This document shows, in pieces, positions 49,560-64,000 of a DNA stretch of 64,000 nt. The notes under the pieces were generated by a model, which had not been told where the DNA came from, ran no database searches, and saw only the letters and a list, made by a program, of their open reading frames with translations. Each line of letters begins with the position of its first letter. Position 1 is the first letter of the stretch. The DNA is from Vitis vinifera. Its lineage: Eukaryota; Streptophyta; Magnoliopsida; Vitales; Vitaceae. Both the position numbers and the translations under genes were made by a program. The stretch lies in NCBI RefSeq assembly GCF_030704535.1, contig NC_081806.1, forward strand, positions 3,917,001 to 3,981,000, given 5' to 3'.

Positions 49560-50723
49560 ATGGCGTCGTTGCAGGAACACGAGATCGATCAAGACGACGA
49601 AGTTGGAACCTCTGATCTCAGCAGCAGTGCCGGAGAGCCTGAAGAGGAGAACAACGCCAACGATAATGGGATGTCGAAGCCTTCGTCTTCCGATCAAACG
49701 ACGACGTTTCAGGCTTTGTCGATGAAGGAAGAGCCGGTGGATTCGGAACCAGATGCGGAGCAGAAGCCACAGGCGCCATCGATTGGGGTGGTGCCGGTCA
49801 TTCAGATGCAGATGCCAATGCCGATTCCGATGCCCATGCCGGTATCGTCGGGACGGCGTTCTTCTACAAAGGACCGCCACACCAAGGTGGAGGGTCGTGG
49901 TCGGAGAATCCGGATTCCGGCCACTTGTGCTGCCAGGATCTTTCAGCTGACCCGGGAACTGGGTCACAAGTCTGATGGTGAGACCGTGCGGTGGTTGCTC
50001 GAACACGCTGAGCAGGCTATCATCGAAGCTACAGGAACCGGCACTGTCCCTGCTATTGCAGTTTCCGTCGGCGGAACCCTCAAGATTCCTACTTCGTCGT
50101 CATCGAACCCAGAAGGAGAGGCTCCAAAGAAAAGAAAGCGGCCGGCGAACAGTGAGTTTTATGACGTAAACGATGGTGTTTCAGTGTCGTCGGGTCTTGC
50201 CCCGGTCGGAGCCACCGCTGTGGCGGCAGCGGCCCCACAAGGACTCGTACCCATATGGGCCGTCGGAAACGCCGGAATGATGATCCCACCCAACGCTGTC
50301 GCAGCTGGCACGTTCTGGATGATCCCACCGACCGCAACCCCCGTCGCGGGACCCCCAAACCAGCCACAACTCTGGACGATTTCACCCTCAGTAAGCCCCG
50401 TTTTCAATATGTCTGCCCGACCCATTTCTTCATTCGTATCAGCGACTCAGCCTGGAATGAATCATCCGCCAGCTCTCGACGTCCGAGCTCCGCCGGTGCT
50501 CTGCAACAGCGCAACGATCTCAGCAACCACCAGCACCGCCGGAGCAAGAGCGGCGAAGAAGTCGACCATGGCTCCGTGTGTAAGTTCAACAACAACTACA
50601 ACGAATACCAGTGCTACTAAACCCCAAATGCTGAGAGACTTCTCTCTGGAAATTTATGATAAAAAGGAGCTACAGTTCATGGGTAGGTCCGGTAATCAAC
50701 AAACACAATCTTCCAAGCCATGA
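49560..50723 (+). CDS. Class I TCP transcription factor (TCP9/TCP19-like)
   Basis: A single exon of 387 residues; the ATG sits in a good plant context (GGAATGGCG). The TCP domain spans about residues 103-160: [19 protein letters not shown] is the basic region, followed by helix I ([14 protein letters not shown]), the loop (KSDGETVR) and helix II ([15 protein letters not shown]). The basic region is the short class I (PCF) form, which binds GGNCCCAC sites in promoters of growth and ribosomal genes. The EEPVDSEP segment and the C-terminal [17 protein letters not shown] match the TCP9/TCP19 branch. Around residues 82-94 there is a Met-Pro repeat, and the rest is low-complexity Ala, Pro and Thr-rich. 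A nuclear signal is likely in KKRKRP (about 190). Confidence 0.95.
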   Translation: MASLQEHEIDQDDEVGTSDLSSSAGEPEEENNANDNGMSKPSSSDQTTTFQALSMKEEPVDSEPDAEQKPQAPSIGVVPVIQMQMPMPIPMPMPVSSGRRSSTKDRHTKVEGRGRRIRIPATCAARIFQLTRELGHKSDGETVRWLLEHAEQAIIEATGTGTVPAIAVSVGGTLKIPTSSSSNPEGEAPKKRKRPANSEFYDVNDGVSVSSGLAPVGATAVAAAAPQGLVPIWAVGNAGMMIPPNAVAAGTFWMIPPTATPVAGPPNQPQLWTISPSVSPVFNMSARPISSFVSATQPGMNHPPALDVRAPPVLCNSATISATTSTAGARAAKKSTMAPCVSSTTTTTNTSATKPQMLRDFSLEIYDKKELQFMGRSGNQQTQSSKP

Positions 50724-53559
50724 GGAGAGGACAGAGAAAAGGGTTAGTTCATAAGAAAAAAAAAAAAGTGTTTAGATTTTTCTCTCTATATTTTTTTTTT
50801 TTGGTTGTTTGTGTTTTTAATTTTTTTTTTTTTTTTTAATCTTTGTTTCAAATGGATCAACCTTAGAATATTTGTGCTGCCTTGCAATATACACCACAGT
50901 TCTACCATCAAGCCCATTTTTTCTGTCTATTTCATAGTATTATGATGATTATCATTTAAATCTCGAATTGGTTTGTTGTTTTTTGGATTTAAGTTCCGAA
51001 GTGAAGGAGGGAAGCTGGGGTGAAGTAGAGAATTCTTAATTGAAGAAGAGATATGGGTTATGACTTATGAGGCCTTTTTCGGCTCGGGCAAGTACTGGAT
51101 ATTTTTTGAAAAGAAAACCAGAAAAAAGTGCTTTCTGGACATTTTGGAAAGTTTTTGGTTATTTGGGAAAATTGGTGAGTACAATGGGAGAATTTTCCTA
51201 TCCATAGGAAACTATGGTGAGGGGCAACTCCCCGGGTACAAGTACGTCAAAGCCAAAAGGTACCACCAGATACAGCAGTTTGCCCTTTTGGGGTGAAAAC
51301 TTTTTCCTATTCGGGTGGATTTTCTTGGAAATTTAACCCATTCGAACTCGGGTCACACCCATATGTGGATTTGGGCTCTCAAGTATTACCCCCACGTGAC
51401 TTTGAGACTCCCACGTGCAAGTGGGCCGTAGTGGGCTGAGTTCGTTGTGGGGCGTGGGCCCAACCATCAGAACATAACCTACCCCAAGAAATGCTCAATG
51501 CCAATCCCCAATCCCGCAATGCCACCCACGCGTTTTCACTTCAACGCCTCCTATCCCTTGACTTCTTGAGGAGGCCGCAAATGTGTTCCAGACTCTCTCC
51601 CAGCGTGTGGTGGGCGAGTGAAATCAAATGGTTGTCCATCTAATGTGGGCCTGGCCTAAGTTGGGAAGCTGTCATGGGGTAGACAGGATGTGGGCCCCAG
51701 TGGCCCCAACGGTTTCCCATCTCTATCTGGGTTGTGACTTGAGAATAGGTGGGCCCGATGTGCACTCATTTTTTGTGGTCCATTCTCTTAGGGGGTGGTT
51801 TGATCGAGAATGAAAGCAGCGAAGATGGGGGCCCAGTACGTCACTAACCCAATTTGAGCTGGTCCACAATGTCCACCACCACCCTTTGCCCTCAATCTGA
51901 GGTGGGTGAATCCTGACCGTAGGCTTATATGAAATGATGTACGTGAAGGTTGACAGATGTTAGGTAGTGAGAGTGACTGGGTCGCTGAGTTGGTTTTATT
52001 TATTAAATGGTGGGTGTATAGCATACCTTATCATGATTCATGATACATTGAGAAAAACCTTAAACATCTATTCCGTATTCAATACATGAAATAACTTTTT
52101 GAATTTATACGTATGATCAAATTTAAGTCCTGTTGATTCAGACTTTGGTACGATAGCGGTAAGGTGGGTCCGTACATGACACTTAATCCACATTTTGTAA
52201 GCAAGTTTACTATTAATTATGCCACACCATCATCATCTTACAAACTCTCTCTAAACCCTCACTTCTCATCATTCTTTCAACCTTTATACTTTCCATTTTA
52301 TTTGATTTTTGGTGCCACTCAAATATTTACTATGACCCCTCTGTTATGCCTATTCAGTGTTCACTGATCCAATCCAAGTCAACGGAAATTACCAGGAAAT
52401 AAAAGGACTTCAAAACTGCACGACTCATCTCTACCACCGGATTACATCGGTGATGGGACCAGGATTAGTGCGTCTGTACAGATCAATGAATGGGCCTAGC
52501 CACGTGTACGGTATTAGTGGGTCCACATGATGGGTATTTTACTATCATATAGTAGCAGAGAAGAGAATCGAGTGCCTCGCGGGCACTGCTTTAGAGTAAA
52601 TCATCGATTCCTTGTTCTCTATTGTTGACTACCAATTTATTCACGTTTTTCCCGTTTGTGAATGATGACAAAGTCTTAAAAAATAGTAAAAGAAATAATT
52701 ATTAAGTTCAAATTCTTCGTAATTGTGGGATCTTTCTCTAATGTGGTCTTGAAGTGCACCATTCTCTCAATTGACTGTTTGGTTAGAAGTATCGATTGGA
52801 AACCACCCTCAGTTGGATGACCCTATGGCCCTTAGCCGATGACTGATTCAACTTAAAGTAAGTCAGATGGATAAATTCTATATAGATATAGTATGACTAA
52901 GGCATGATTGTCTATTATGCATTTACATATCCATTAATATGTAGATTGTATGTTTAGCATGCTCCATATTAACTACAGTCGTTATGAGAAATATTTCATT
53001 ATCAGCGACTAATCATGACGAGACAACTATTATGCATCGATATTGTACAATCAAACGTAACTAAGGTACTATTAAAACACTTGGTAAGACATTACACCGT
53101 AAAATGTATAAATAACCATGTGGACTTTACAAAGATGAGAGATTTTTTTTTTGAAAATGATTTTGATTGGCTTAAGTCACTTACTAATTTTAACATCATA
53201 GGAATGGACATGGACAAATCATTCGAATAGCTTTTATGCAGGGATTATAACCGTTTGCCTCTTCAAGAACTTAGATGGAACTGTTGGCTATCTTTATTTC
53301 CAGCTTGTGGCAGCTAAACAAGACTACTCGCTCGAATTATACTACAACACTAATTTTTCTCCATTTTTTTTTTCATTTATCATTTTTCTTCCCTTTTATT
53401 TTTTTTCTTTTATCCTACCCCTTTTCCTTCAACTATCAAAGTGAACCCTTTTAACCTCAAATTTGGGTGGTTAAATCTCTACTTCATTAACTCATGCTTT
53501 CTAATGTCAACAAGTTGATATGTTCAGTTTCAAAAAATCCCCAACAAAGAAAAAATAAT

Positions 53560-53744
53560 AATACTACTAATAATTTTCTTATATTTATTTTTTTAATAAA
53601 AATATTAAAAAAATTAAATATAATTAAAATTAATTAAAAACTTATATATTTTCAAATTATTTAATTTTTTCATTTTTATTTTATTTTTCTTTTTTCCTTT
53701 TGTTCTAATATTTTCTCTCAAATTTCTTGGTAACCAAACATAGG
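53560..53744 (-). mobile_element. Truncated Tourist-like MITE
   Basis: On the minus strand it starts CCTATGTTTGGTTACC, preceded by TTA (the TAA target motif), then AAATTTGAGAGAAAAT and TATAAGTTTTTAATTAATTT, in the order seen in the 3202-3515 element. The other terminal repeat is missing. Confidence 0.6.
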
Positions 53745-54095
53745 TAAAAGTTCCCAACCCACAAAGCACTTGGCAGCACGAAAGCCCCATGGCCCTTGGA
53801 CAACATGCTGCATTTATGAAGCTCCTTCAAGTAATCACATTAATGTTGCCAAACAAATGTTAGCAAAAAGGCAGGAGAAAAAAAGAAAAGAAAAAAAAAA
53901 ACCCCACCTAGTTTTTGATTGAAAATAATGATAAATGAGGAGAAGAACATTGAAGGAAGTGAGTATCCCAAGTATGGAATAGGACGGAAACCCCATCCCA
54001 TGATTGTCATCCATTCACTCCATAATTGAATGATCACCAAATGGGTAGACCATTTCCTTTTAACCCTTTGCTGGCCTACCCAGAGGGATCATATG

Positions 54096-54097
<2 letters not shown>

Positions 54098-54139
<42 letters not shown>
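54098..54139. repeat. (AT)n microsatellite
   Basis: About 20 uninterrupted AT units following GGGC. Confidence 0.9.
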
Positions 54140-54141
<2 letters not shown>

Positions 54142-54644
54142 TTAATAAATGGAGGCCACACAAGCACCCATCTTAGCTAGGCTTCTTCAAAACCTAACAC
54201 TTAGGCATCCTATCCTCAAGGAATAAGTTTTGCCCCCACTATATATAGACATATACTATATATATGTGCACCGACAAATGGGATCAGAGTAATATTCCAT
54301 TTTTCAAAACCCATTTTGGACATATTCTCTAATAAAAAGCATTTCAAGATTTTTTACTTAGATATTTTAGTGATTTCAATACAAACTTAGAGGAAAATAT
54401 CTTAGCTTGTGATCTATCAGGTAAGAGCTGATCATTTGAGTGCCAAGTGACCAAATTGTATAGGGTGGGATGGATTTTTTGTTTTTGTTTTTTTTTTCTC
54501 AATTCAGTAGGCATGTGGGGACAAAAGCATTGACACATAAACGAGGTGGCTCCTCGGACCCTGATGGCTGAAAATGAAATGTTAGTGGCTATTGGAACAA
54601 TGATACCACCAACATGAAAGTTGGACCACAATCATGAACTTTGA

Positions 54645-54689
54645 ATCCCACATCGAAACCTGCTCACCAGTCACCACCTGGGTATATTA
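54645..54689 (+). promoter_or_regulatory. snRNA-type upstream element plus TATA
   Basis: ATCCCACATCG (54645-54655) exactly matches the plant snRNA upstream sequence element RTCCCACATCG. A TATA-like TATATTA starts at 54683, a spacing close to the one used by Pol III-transcribed U6/U3-type genes. The sequence after it does not match U6, U3 or 7SL. Confidence 0.35.
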
Positions 54690-55897
54690 CTAGTGCTGTT
54701 TGGTGGCACTTGAGTCTAAACCTAGTCAACTAACACTCATCATCATGTGAATTTCACCCACAATCTTCTTCTATTATACATCACCACAACAAAAATTAAT
54801 AATTTTCTTTTTACTTTTGTTAAATTAAGAGAATTTAATGAAACTCATTTCATTTTTGGGGTTCAAGAGATGGGTGAGCATAACGAGTCTTAGCTATAAG
54901 TCATGACTTGGTCAACTCCATTTGTTCATCGTGGACTCAAATTTTATAATCTTCATAGATCATATGATCAAATCTATATTTATTTTCTTAATTTACTAAG
55001 TTAAAAAGAAGTTACTTTATTTTTTTCAATTTATTAAGCTTATATGTAAACTCGAGTGAAACTACACACGTCAGAGAGTGTACATAAATTTATTTTCTCG
55101 AGTTATTAAATTTAAAAAGGATTATTTTATTTCTCTTATTTATTTATTAAGCTAACGTGTAACCCCAAAAAAAAATTACATATGAGAAAGGGTTATTTTG
55201 AATGTACGAATATATTATGAACTCAAATCTTATAAATTTAAATTTTTAGAAAAAGTAGTCGTGTGATACGGGAAAATAACTCTTTTAACGTTACGCACTT
55301 TCTTTATTAGTGATATGTGCATATTGGTCTTAAAAGAGGGTAACAAAAACTAAATCCAGTCACTGCCCTGTTGTATAAATTGATTAGTTGGGTTGATTTT
55401 CTGATTAATTCGGTCACAAATATCAATAAGAAAAATGACACATTTCTTTTACCAAATGAAACGAAAGTACTAAAAAACATCTAAGAATTGATTGACCCAG
55501 AGGATTAAGAATATGATTCTATGAAGTTTCCCAAGAGATATACCCATAAAATTATAAAATATGGTATTTGACGGACACAGCAATGCAAAATGTAAGAGAC
55601 TATCCAAATTGCAAAGGCCAAACCAGTCCCACCACCAAGCAAAACAACTTCTATTCGCCAACAAAGTTGCAGACAAGCGAAACATAGCAAGTGCCACAAG
55701 AGAAATGGAACGACCAAATCAATGTCAACAGCTTGTTCATAAGAATACTTCATTTTTTACTTCATTCATTGTTGCTGATTGAGCTCAGACGTTGGCGACA
55801 ATCCCAAAACCAGAAGCAACCAAAGACAGGCCTGTGCCAGTAAAGCTACACAACAGAGAGTGCGGATATATCAGAGTATGTATCAATGCTTTGCTTG

Positions 55898-55905
55898 TAT
55901 AAATA
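55898..55905 (+). promoter_or_regulatory. TATA box of subtilase gene
   Basis: TATAAATA, 55 bases before the ATG at 55953, implying a very short leader of about 25 bases. Confidence 0.65.
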
Positions 55906-55952
55906 CCTCATAAGTCCTACATTCTTAAGGCATCGTGCCTTACGGTTTAGAT

Positions 55953-59381
<3,429 letters not shown>

Positions 59382-60021
59382 GTTCCATCTAAGACTCCAT
59401 CCGTAGTCAAGAGTTTGGAATCCTGGAGAGAACAGGTTTTCACCGCCTCTCCTGAAAGGGTAATAAAACTTTGGTCTTTTCTTGTTATGGGCTGACGTGG
59501 TTGGGTCCTCTAGCCATTTGAGGAGGTAAGCTTTGCCTAGGCGTGGGTTATATCAGAAAGGCAGACAACAGACAAACAGTAGAATAAAATCAAACTAATA
59601 GGTCATTGTGACTTGTTTGTTTCCAGTGAATTGGTTATTGTCGGTGTGGTGTTCGCGACTTGTTTGTTTCCAGTGAATTGGTCATTGTAGCTGTGGTGTT
59701 CCCTCTGATTTAAGAAGTCAAATCTGTTCCTATTTCTTGTGGTGGATAAGTGGATTCTTGATCCAATCTTCAAACACAGAGTAGCTCCTACTTCCTAGTA
59801 CCAATAAAACTATAACACATATATGTGAGTTGATAAATCACATCCCAACTAATTTATTCATGATCAAGTTAAATACAAATACAACAACCGAAAACATATT
59901 AAGCTCAATCATTCATTTCACTTGGGAAGAGGCAACCATGGATACCAAGATTACTTCAACCCACATCAACAAAATGTAATAAATAGCAGTAAAGAAACTG
60001 AGAGTTATAAACCTAACCGCT
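59382..60021. other. Space between convergent genes
   Basis: Holds the 3' UTRs of the subtilase (+) and NRS/ER (-) genes. A 25-base segment (GACTTGTTTGTTTCCAGTGA) is repeated at 59610 and 59659. No further gene seen. Confidence 0.5.
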
Positions 60022-61570
60022 TCAAGCCCCTGTGGCCTTCTGATTTGGCTTGAACACGTATTTTATGAGGGACTCCTTGATGGACATGAGCTCGGGGAAT
60101 TCCTTCTTCAATTTGCTGGCATCAAGCTCATTGTTGCTCCTTGGGGCAACAATCACCTTAGCTTGCTCCTCGAGAGTGAAATTCTTCCATGCAAAATTGG
60201 GGTCAATATAATCCCGATACATCTCCAAAATCTCATTATGGCTGACCACTCCAGGATTTGTGAAGTTCCAGATTCCGGTGAGGTTTCTCTTTGCCATCTC
60301 AATGGAGATGGGAAGAAGCTCATCCAATATGGTCATTGAGTTTGGAATATTAACCACCTTTTCATATCGGGTGATTTTCGTAATGAAGTTGCGAGGGTTG
60401 GATAAATCGGATGAGATGGGCATCCTGACACGCAGCGTGCATACATTCTCATAGTTCTTCAGCAAATCTTCCACCTTTTAGATACCAAGAAAGGGAAATC
60501 ACTGTTAGGAGGACTAATTATCATGCCAACCACACTTCCATTACTGCCTAGGCGACATAACAATCATACATCAGTATATCATTGACTAGGAATAAAAACA
60601 TCAATGATGATGGTACGGATTGGACCTACAATCTTTCAGAAAATGACTTGTTAAATATCCTTCAATATTAAGAATCCATTGCAGAAAGAAATACAAGAGG
60701 TAACACCACTGTCACATGGGTAACGTTTCACAAGTTTCCGGCTTATGTAAGCAGCTCGACGTCTATACTCTTAGCTCGAGACATCATCACGTGACTGTAA
60801 AAGGGAATCATTGCTCTTACACGTTGTAAATGTAAAGGCACGCAATTTTGAAGAAACAAACCAGATCCAGACGCAATATCACAGATCCGACACATAAATT
60901 TAGATGATTTATCAGGCATCTATACATCAAATTCAGATTCTATAGCCCCAGGAAGAACCCAAGCTTATCCAAGAAATGCATTTTTGCTTGAGAGATCTAC
61001 CAAGACTTGATGTAGAGACTAATGCAAAATCAAAATTGGAATGAACACAGTGTAAGATGAGTAACAAATCCAAATGAAAAAATGGAAAAATTTTAAACAA
61101 ATCAACAGACTCACCATGGCCTTGGTCTTGGAGTAGAAAGATCCGATAAAATTGGGCGTATCCTCCTCCTTGAACCCGACACCTGACCCGAGCGGATGAT
61201 TCGCATCGTACTCGAATATACAGCCGGTGGCATAGTTAATCAACACCAAACCTTTCTCTCTGCAAACATCCGCCAGCGTTAAGGTCCCCGCCACATTGGT
61301 CCGGATAGTCTCCACCTTATGCGACTCGCACCAATCCACGTTCGGCCTGCCAGTGACTCCGGCGGCGTTGAAAACATGTGTGGGCTTCACCGACGCCAGA
61401 TCCGCCTCCAACGACGCCCTGTTCTCGAGCCTCCCTGAGCCGTAGCTGTACTCCAGCCCTTGAGCTTCGCACAGCTTCCCCAACAGGCCACCGATCCAGC
61501 CGGTCCGACCATAGATCAGAAACTTCAACTTCCTGTCCGATGCCGCCGCGCCGTTTGCCGGAAAACCCAT
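60022..61570 (-). CDS. NRS/ER: UDP-4-keto-6-deoxyglucose epimerase/reductase (rhamnose synthesis), 2 exons
   Basis: Exons 61570-61115 and 60474-60022 on the minus strand give 302 residues, joined at KAM-VEDLLKN with phase 0. The protein converts UDP-4-keto-6-deoxyglucose to UDP-rhamnose by 3,5-epimerisation and NADPH-dependent 4-reduction in the cytosol; it matches Arabidopsis NRS/ER (At1g63000, 301 residues) along its whole length. The NADP-binding YGRTGWIGG has glycines at 21, 24 and 27; the SDR catalytic pair YSKTK is Tyr146 and Lys150. The conserved FNAAGVTGRPNVDWCESHK and NYATGCIFEYD are present. The N-terminal 14 residues are variable, as in orthologues. The product feeds pectin (rhamnogalacturonan) and rhamnosylated flavonoids. 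A single copy is usual, unlike the larger RHM enzymes, which have this domain fused at the C-terminus. Confidence 0.97.
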
Positions 61571-61660
61571 TGGAGAGAAAGAGAGTGTGTGTGTGTGTGA
61601 TGATGTGAATAAAAAATGAGAGATGAGATCTGAGACTCTGAAAGAGGGTGGTATTACAAC

Positions 61661-61668
61661 TTATATAT
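61661..61668 (-). promoter_or_regulatory. TATA box of NRS/ER gene
   Basis: Read on the minus strand, CTATATATAAG lies about 95 bases before the ATG at 61570-61568. The leader holds a GT/AC microsatellite near 61585-61598. Confidence 0.6.
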
Positions 61669-62965
61669 AGAGATGTATTTGGAGTCGAGGGTGAAATTGT
61701 GGTGTTGAGGAAAGGTTAAATTGACGAGTGTGAGGCTACTGACAAGGACGTGCTTCCACCTGCTTTCCAATCGGTCATCCTTACATTTTTTGTACTTGGA
61801 TTTATAAATTTCGAATCTCCAAGAACGGTGGCAGGCTGGCAGCCCATGTGCGTCTCTATGGAATGGAGTATGGTATTCTCGGTGCATCCAATGTCACATG
61901 TATCTTCCTTCCCACTTGCGTTTTTAAATAGAAATATTTTATTAAAGGGCATAAAAATAATTTCCACACCTGAAAATTACACGTCAGCCAAAATGATTTG
62001 ATGCGAAAAAAAATTACCTTAAAATATTTTTAAGCGGCAAGATTACGTGTCCCCGTCAATATTTCCCACCTTAAAATACAAATCTTATTAATATTATTAA
62101 AATACTTAAAATATCTTTCTTATTTTTCTCCTTTTTTTGAAAATTATTGACAATTATTTTTAAAAATAAATTTTTATTTATTGTCATAAATAAGAAAGAC
62201 AATTTTATCCATACCGTTTTCAAGGATAGTTTATAAACTGCCCTTAATTTTTTCCCATCAACGACCGAATACTCTTTGTAATGGTTGGCTACGTCAGAAA
62301 ATAGAAAAGGAATGATTTTATTCCCCTTGCCTTCTCCTTTTCCTTTTTCCATTTTTTTTTTTTCTTTTTTATCCTTTATTTGTTTTTTTTAAATAAAATT
62401 TTAAAATCTAAAATTTAAAATATTTGTTTTTTAACCTTAGCAAGACTTCTTAAGACATCTTGACAAGAATCATCCGTTTGAGAGGGTAATAAGTAATAAC
62501 AAACTGCAAAACCACTGAAGAAATTTGGTGTCTAAAAATTACCCATGAAGATTCAAGTCAAATAAAAGAACAAAAAGTAAAAGAAAAGAAAAGAAAAATC
62601 AAATTTTAAGGAGACCTCCGATGAGACAGGGCCGTCATTATTGAAATCAAGCTTTCCCGACAAGCAATGTAATAAATAAAAACCAATAATAGCAGTAGTA
62701 AACTTATACATGTTTTACATTTTCTATGTTTAGGTGGGGTGGTCCAAGACTCCAAACACCCACTTTAATGGAGATGCACAGGCTACATAAATCCACATCC
62801 TGTACATAACGATCGGTTGGGGTGTCGGCAAACAACCGTCCATATAATGCGTAGCAGTCAAAAGTATCAATGGAGTAAAAAACACTGGAGATTGATTGTG
62901 GACTTTGGCTTCATTCATTTGTGAGGCACAAACTCTGGTCCTTATTAGTAGTAGCCACTGGGGGA
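61669..62965. other. Promoter side of NRS/ER and 3' flank of PLD
   Basis: No gene is recognised. Poly-A/T tracts at 62100-62180 and 62350-62400; the 3' UTR of the phospholipase D gene probably covers about 62700-62965. Confidence 0.5.
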
Positions 62966-64000
62966 TTATATGGTGAGATTTTCTTGAATGGCTGTAAAAG
63001 TCCCCACTATGTTCCCACCGACATCTGGAAATGTTTCAGACCCAGGAAGAGGCCTCACCTTCCCTGTTCTCTCCACTTCCACAGGGTACTTCAGAAGGTG
63101 TCCCTTCATTTCTGTTATTTGATCTGCTGCAAACTGCCTCCAGTTGAGCTCACCCAAGGACCTCAGCCGTCTAACACACTCAACACTTTCTGGTTGCTTG
63201 AAACATTCCTCCAGTACTCCAGTGTGCTCTGCCCATAGTGACATCCTATATCCATATATCTGCATTTGGTAGATACACTAATCAGTTGGTTGTGTATTTG
63301 ATTAGTAGATATCAAAGCAAAGGTTCCAGGTGTTCAGGGTTTATCTAGCAATGATCAGACAACTTGTAAGATGAACATAGGTCCATTAATGGAGAAAAGT
63401 TCAGACACCAATTTCATCCAAGGATGGTTTTCTTAATGGTTGCACAAATGTTTTGCCATCATATGTTTCTACCATGGATTTAAATTCTATAAACTTTCAG
63501 CTTTAAAGTCTAACTTGAAACATGCATTATCAGTCAGACAGCAAGATATATGAAGCTTACTTGACCATGTGGGCTAGACTGTTTTCTTGCCCATGTATGA
63601 TGAGGCTGATAGGCACCCATTGCAATTTCGGTGTCTCTGGTTCCTTCCATGGAACGTTGATTGATGTTTGCAGACCCTATTATCAAGTATTCATCATCCA
63701 CTATCATTCCTTTTGAATGGACATAAATCATGAAGCGTCTGCTTTTACGAGCAAGTGCCTGGATAACCAACATTCATGACATTTTTCAATAGCAGAATTC
63801 AAGGCAGAAGTATGAGTGGGAAATGCAGAAACAATAACATCTGAAAACAAGATATGAAACTGTATTAGGGGGTTAGTAGATACTTGAGGGGTGTTTGCTG
63901 CGGATTGATTTCCTGCATTTGAGGTGTCAACTCCTTCCTCGCGATTCCCCAGGCAGAAGAAATTTAAATAGTCTTGTGGATGATATTGGTTCTCAAGCCC
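62966..64000 (-). CDS. Phospholipase D, beta/gamma type, 3' end (partial)
   Basis: Exons on the minus strand: 64000-63884 (partial), 63758-63561 and 63259-62966, with clean GT/AG junctions and phase 0. The second HKD motif is intact: [23 protein letters not shown]. Before it is [22 protein letters not shown], after it [19 protein letters not shown] and [14 protein letters not shown], and the chain ends [23 protein letters not shown]. This tail resembles PLD-beta and PLD-gamma more than PLD-delta or PLD-alpha. The enzyme hydrolyses phosphatidylcholine or phosphatidylethanolamine to phosphatidic acid at membranes, with Ca2+ and PIP2 control through an N-terminal C2 domain. That C2 domain and the first HKD lie right of the window. 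Confidence 0.92.

Larger units (their letters stand above)
50724..55897. other. Five-kb stretch without a recognised gene
   Basis: The TCP 3' UTR ends within about 250 bases. A G-box and TGGGCC-rich zone lies at 51393-51860. A truncated Tourist-like MITE lies at about 53560-53744, a long (AT)n run at about 54098-54138, and an snRNA-type promoter motif at 54645. Open frames such as 53015-53230 have no support. The last part is the subtilase promoter. Confidence 0.5.

Noticed and set aside
49512-50006. 164-codon antisense frame
   Set aside because: Shadow of the TCP exon; Arg/His-rich composition comes from reading the reverse of the coding strand.

Overview
The window is nuclear DNA from a flowering plant, almost certainly a woody eudicot. 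Gene content and the many short AT-rich transposon relics fit grapevine (Vitis) best, but the species is inferred from memory of these families and was not searched. Genes have small exons with GT/AG introns. Intergenic DNA is very AT-rich and holds many MITE-like repeats, one solo LTR and microsatellites.

Layout, left to right: (1) 990-2495 (+), the last two exons of an SPX-MFS vacuolar phosphate transporter. (2) 6452-9642 (+), a five-exon HOTHEAD-type GMC oxidoreductase. (3) 11228-11360 (+), a MIR399 hairpin with a TATA box and three PHR1-type (P1BS) sites upstream. (4) 13785-15260, a complex repeat, then an AT-rich stretch with a solo LTR at 18028-18742. (5) 20291-23020 (+), a four-exon copper amine oxidase. 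(6) 23-28 kb, AT-rich MITEs including a nested insertion, then a tRNA-Leu(AAG) at 27904-27984. (7) 30118-32076 (+), an intronless molybdenum-cofactor-sulfurase-like PLP protein. (8) 32-41 kb, gene-poor. (9) 41125-47598 (+), a twelve-exon HMG-CoA synthase. (10) 49560-50723 (+), a class I TCP transcription factor. (11) 50.7-55.9 kb, no gene recognised. (12) 55953-59381 (+), a ten-exon cucumisin-like subtilase. (13) 60022-61570 (-), the UDP-rhamnose epimerase/reductase NRS/ER. (14) 62966-64000 (-), the 3' end of a beta/gamma-type phospholipase D.

The genes do not form one pathway. The clearest functional link is phosphate: a vacuolar phosphate transporter of the SPX-MFS class lies about 9 kb from a MIR399 gene whose promoter carries phosphate-starvation motifs. 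Several others act at the cell surface or wall: HOTHEAD-like (cuticle), amine oxidase (apoplastic H2O2), subtilase (secreted protease) and NRS/ER (rhamnose for pectin and flavonoids). HMG-CoA synthase feeds the mevalonate pathway. I found no unknown multi-gene system. The best leads are the MIR399 promoter architecture and a few unexplained promoter-like or repeat structures.
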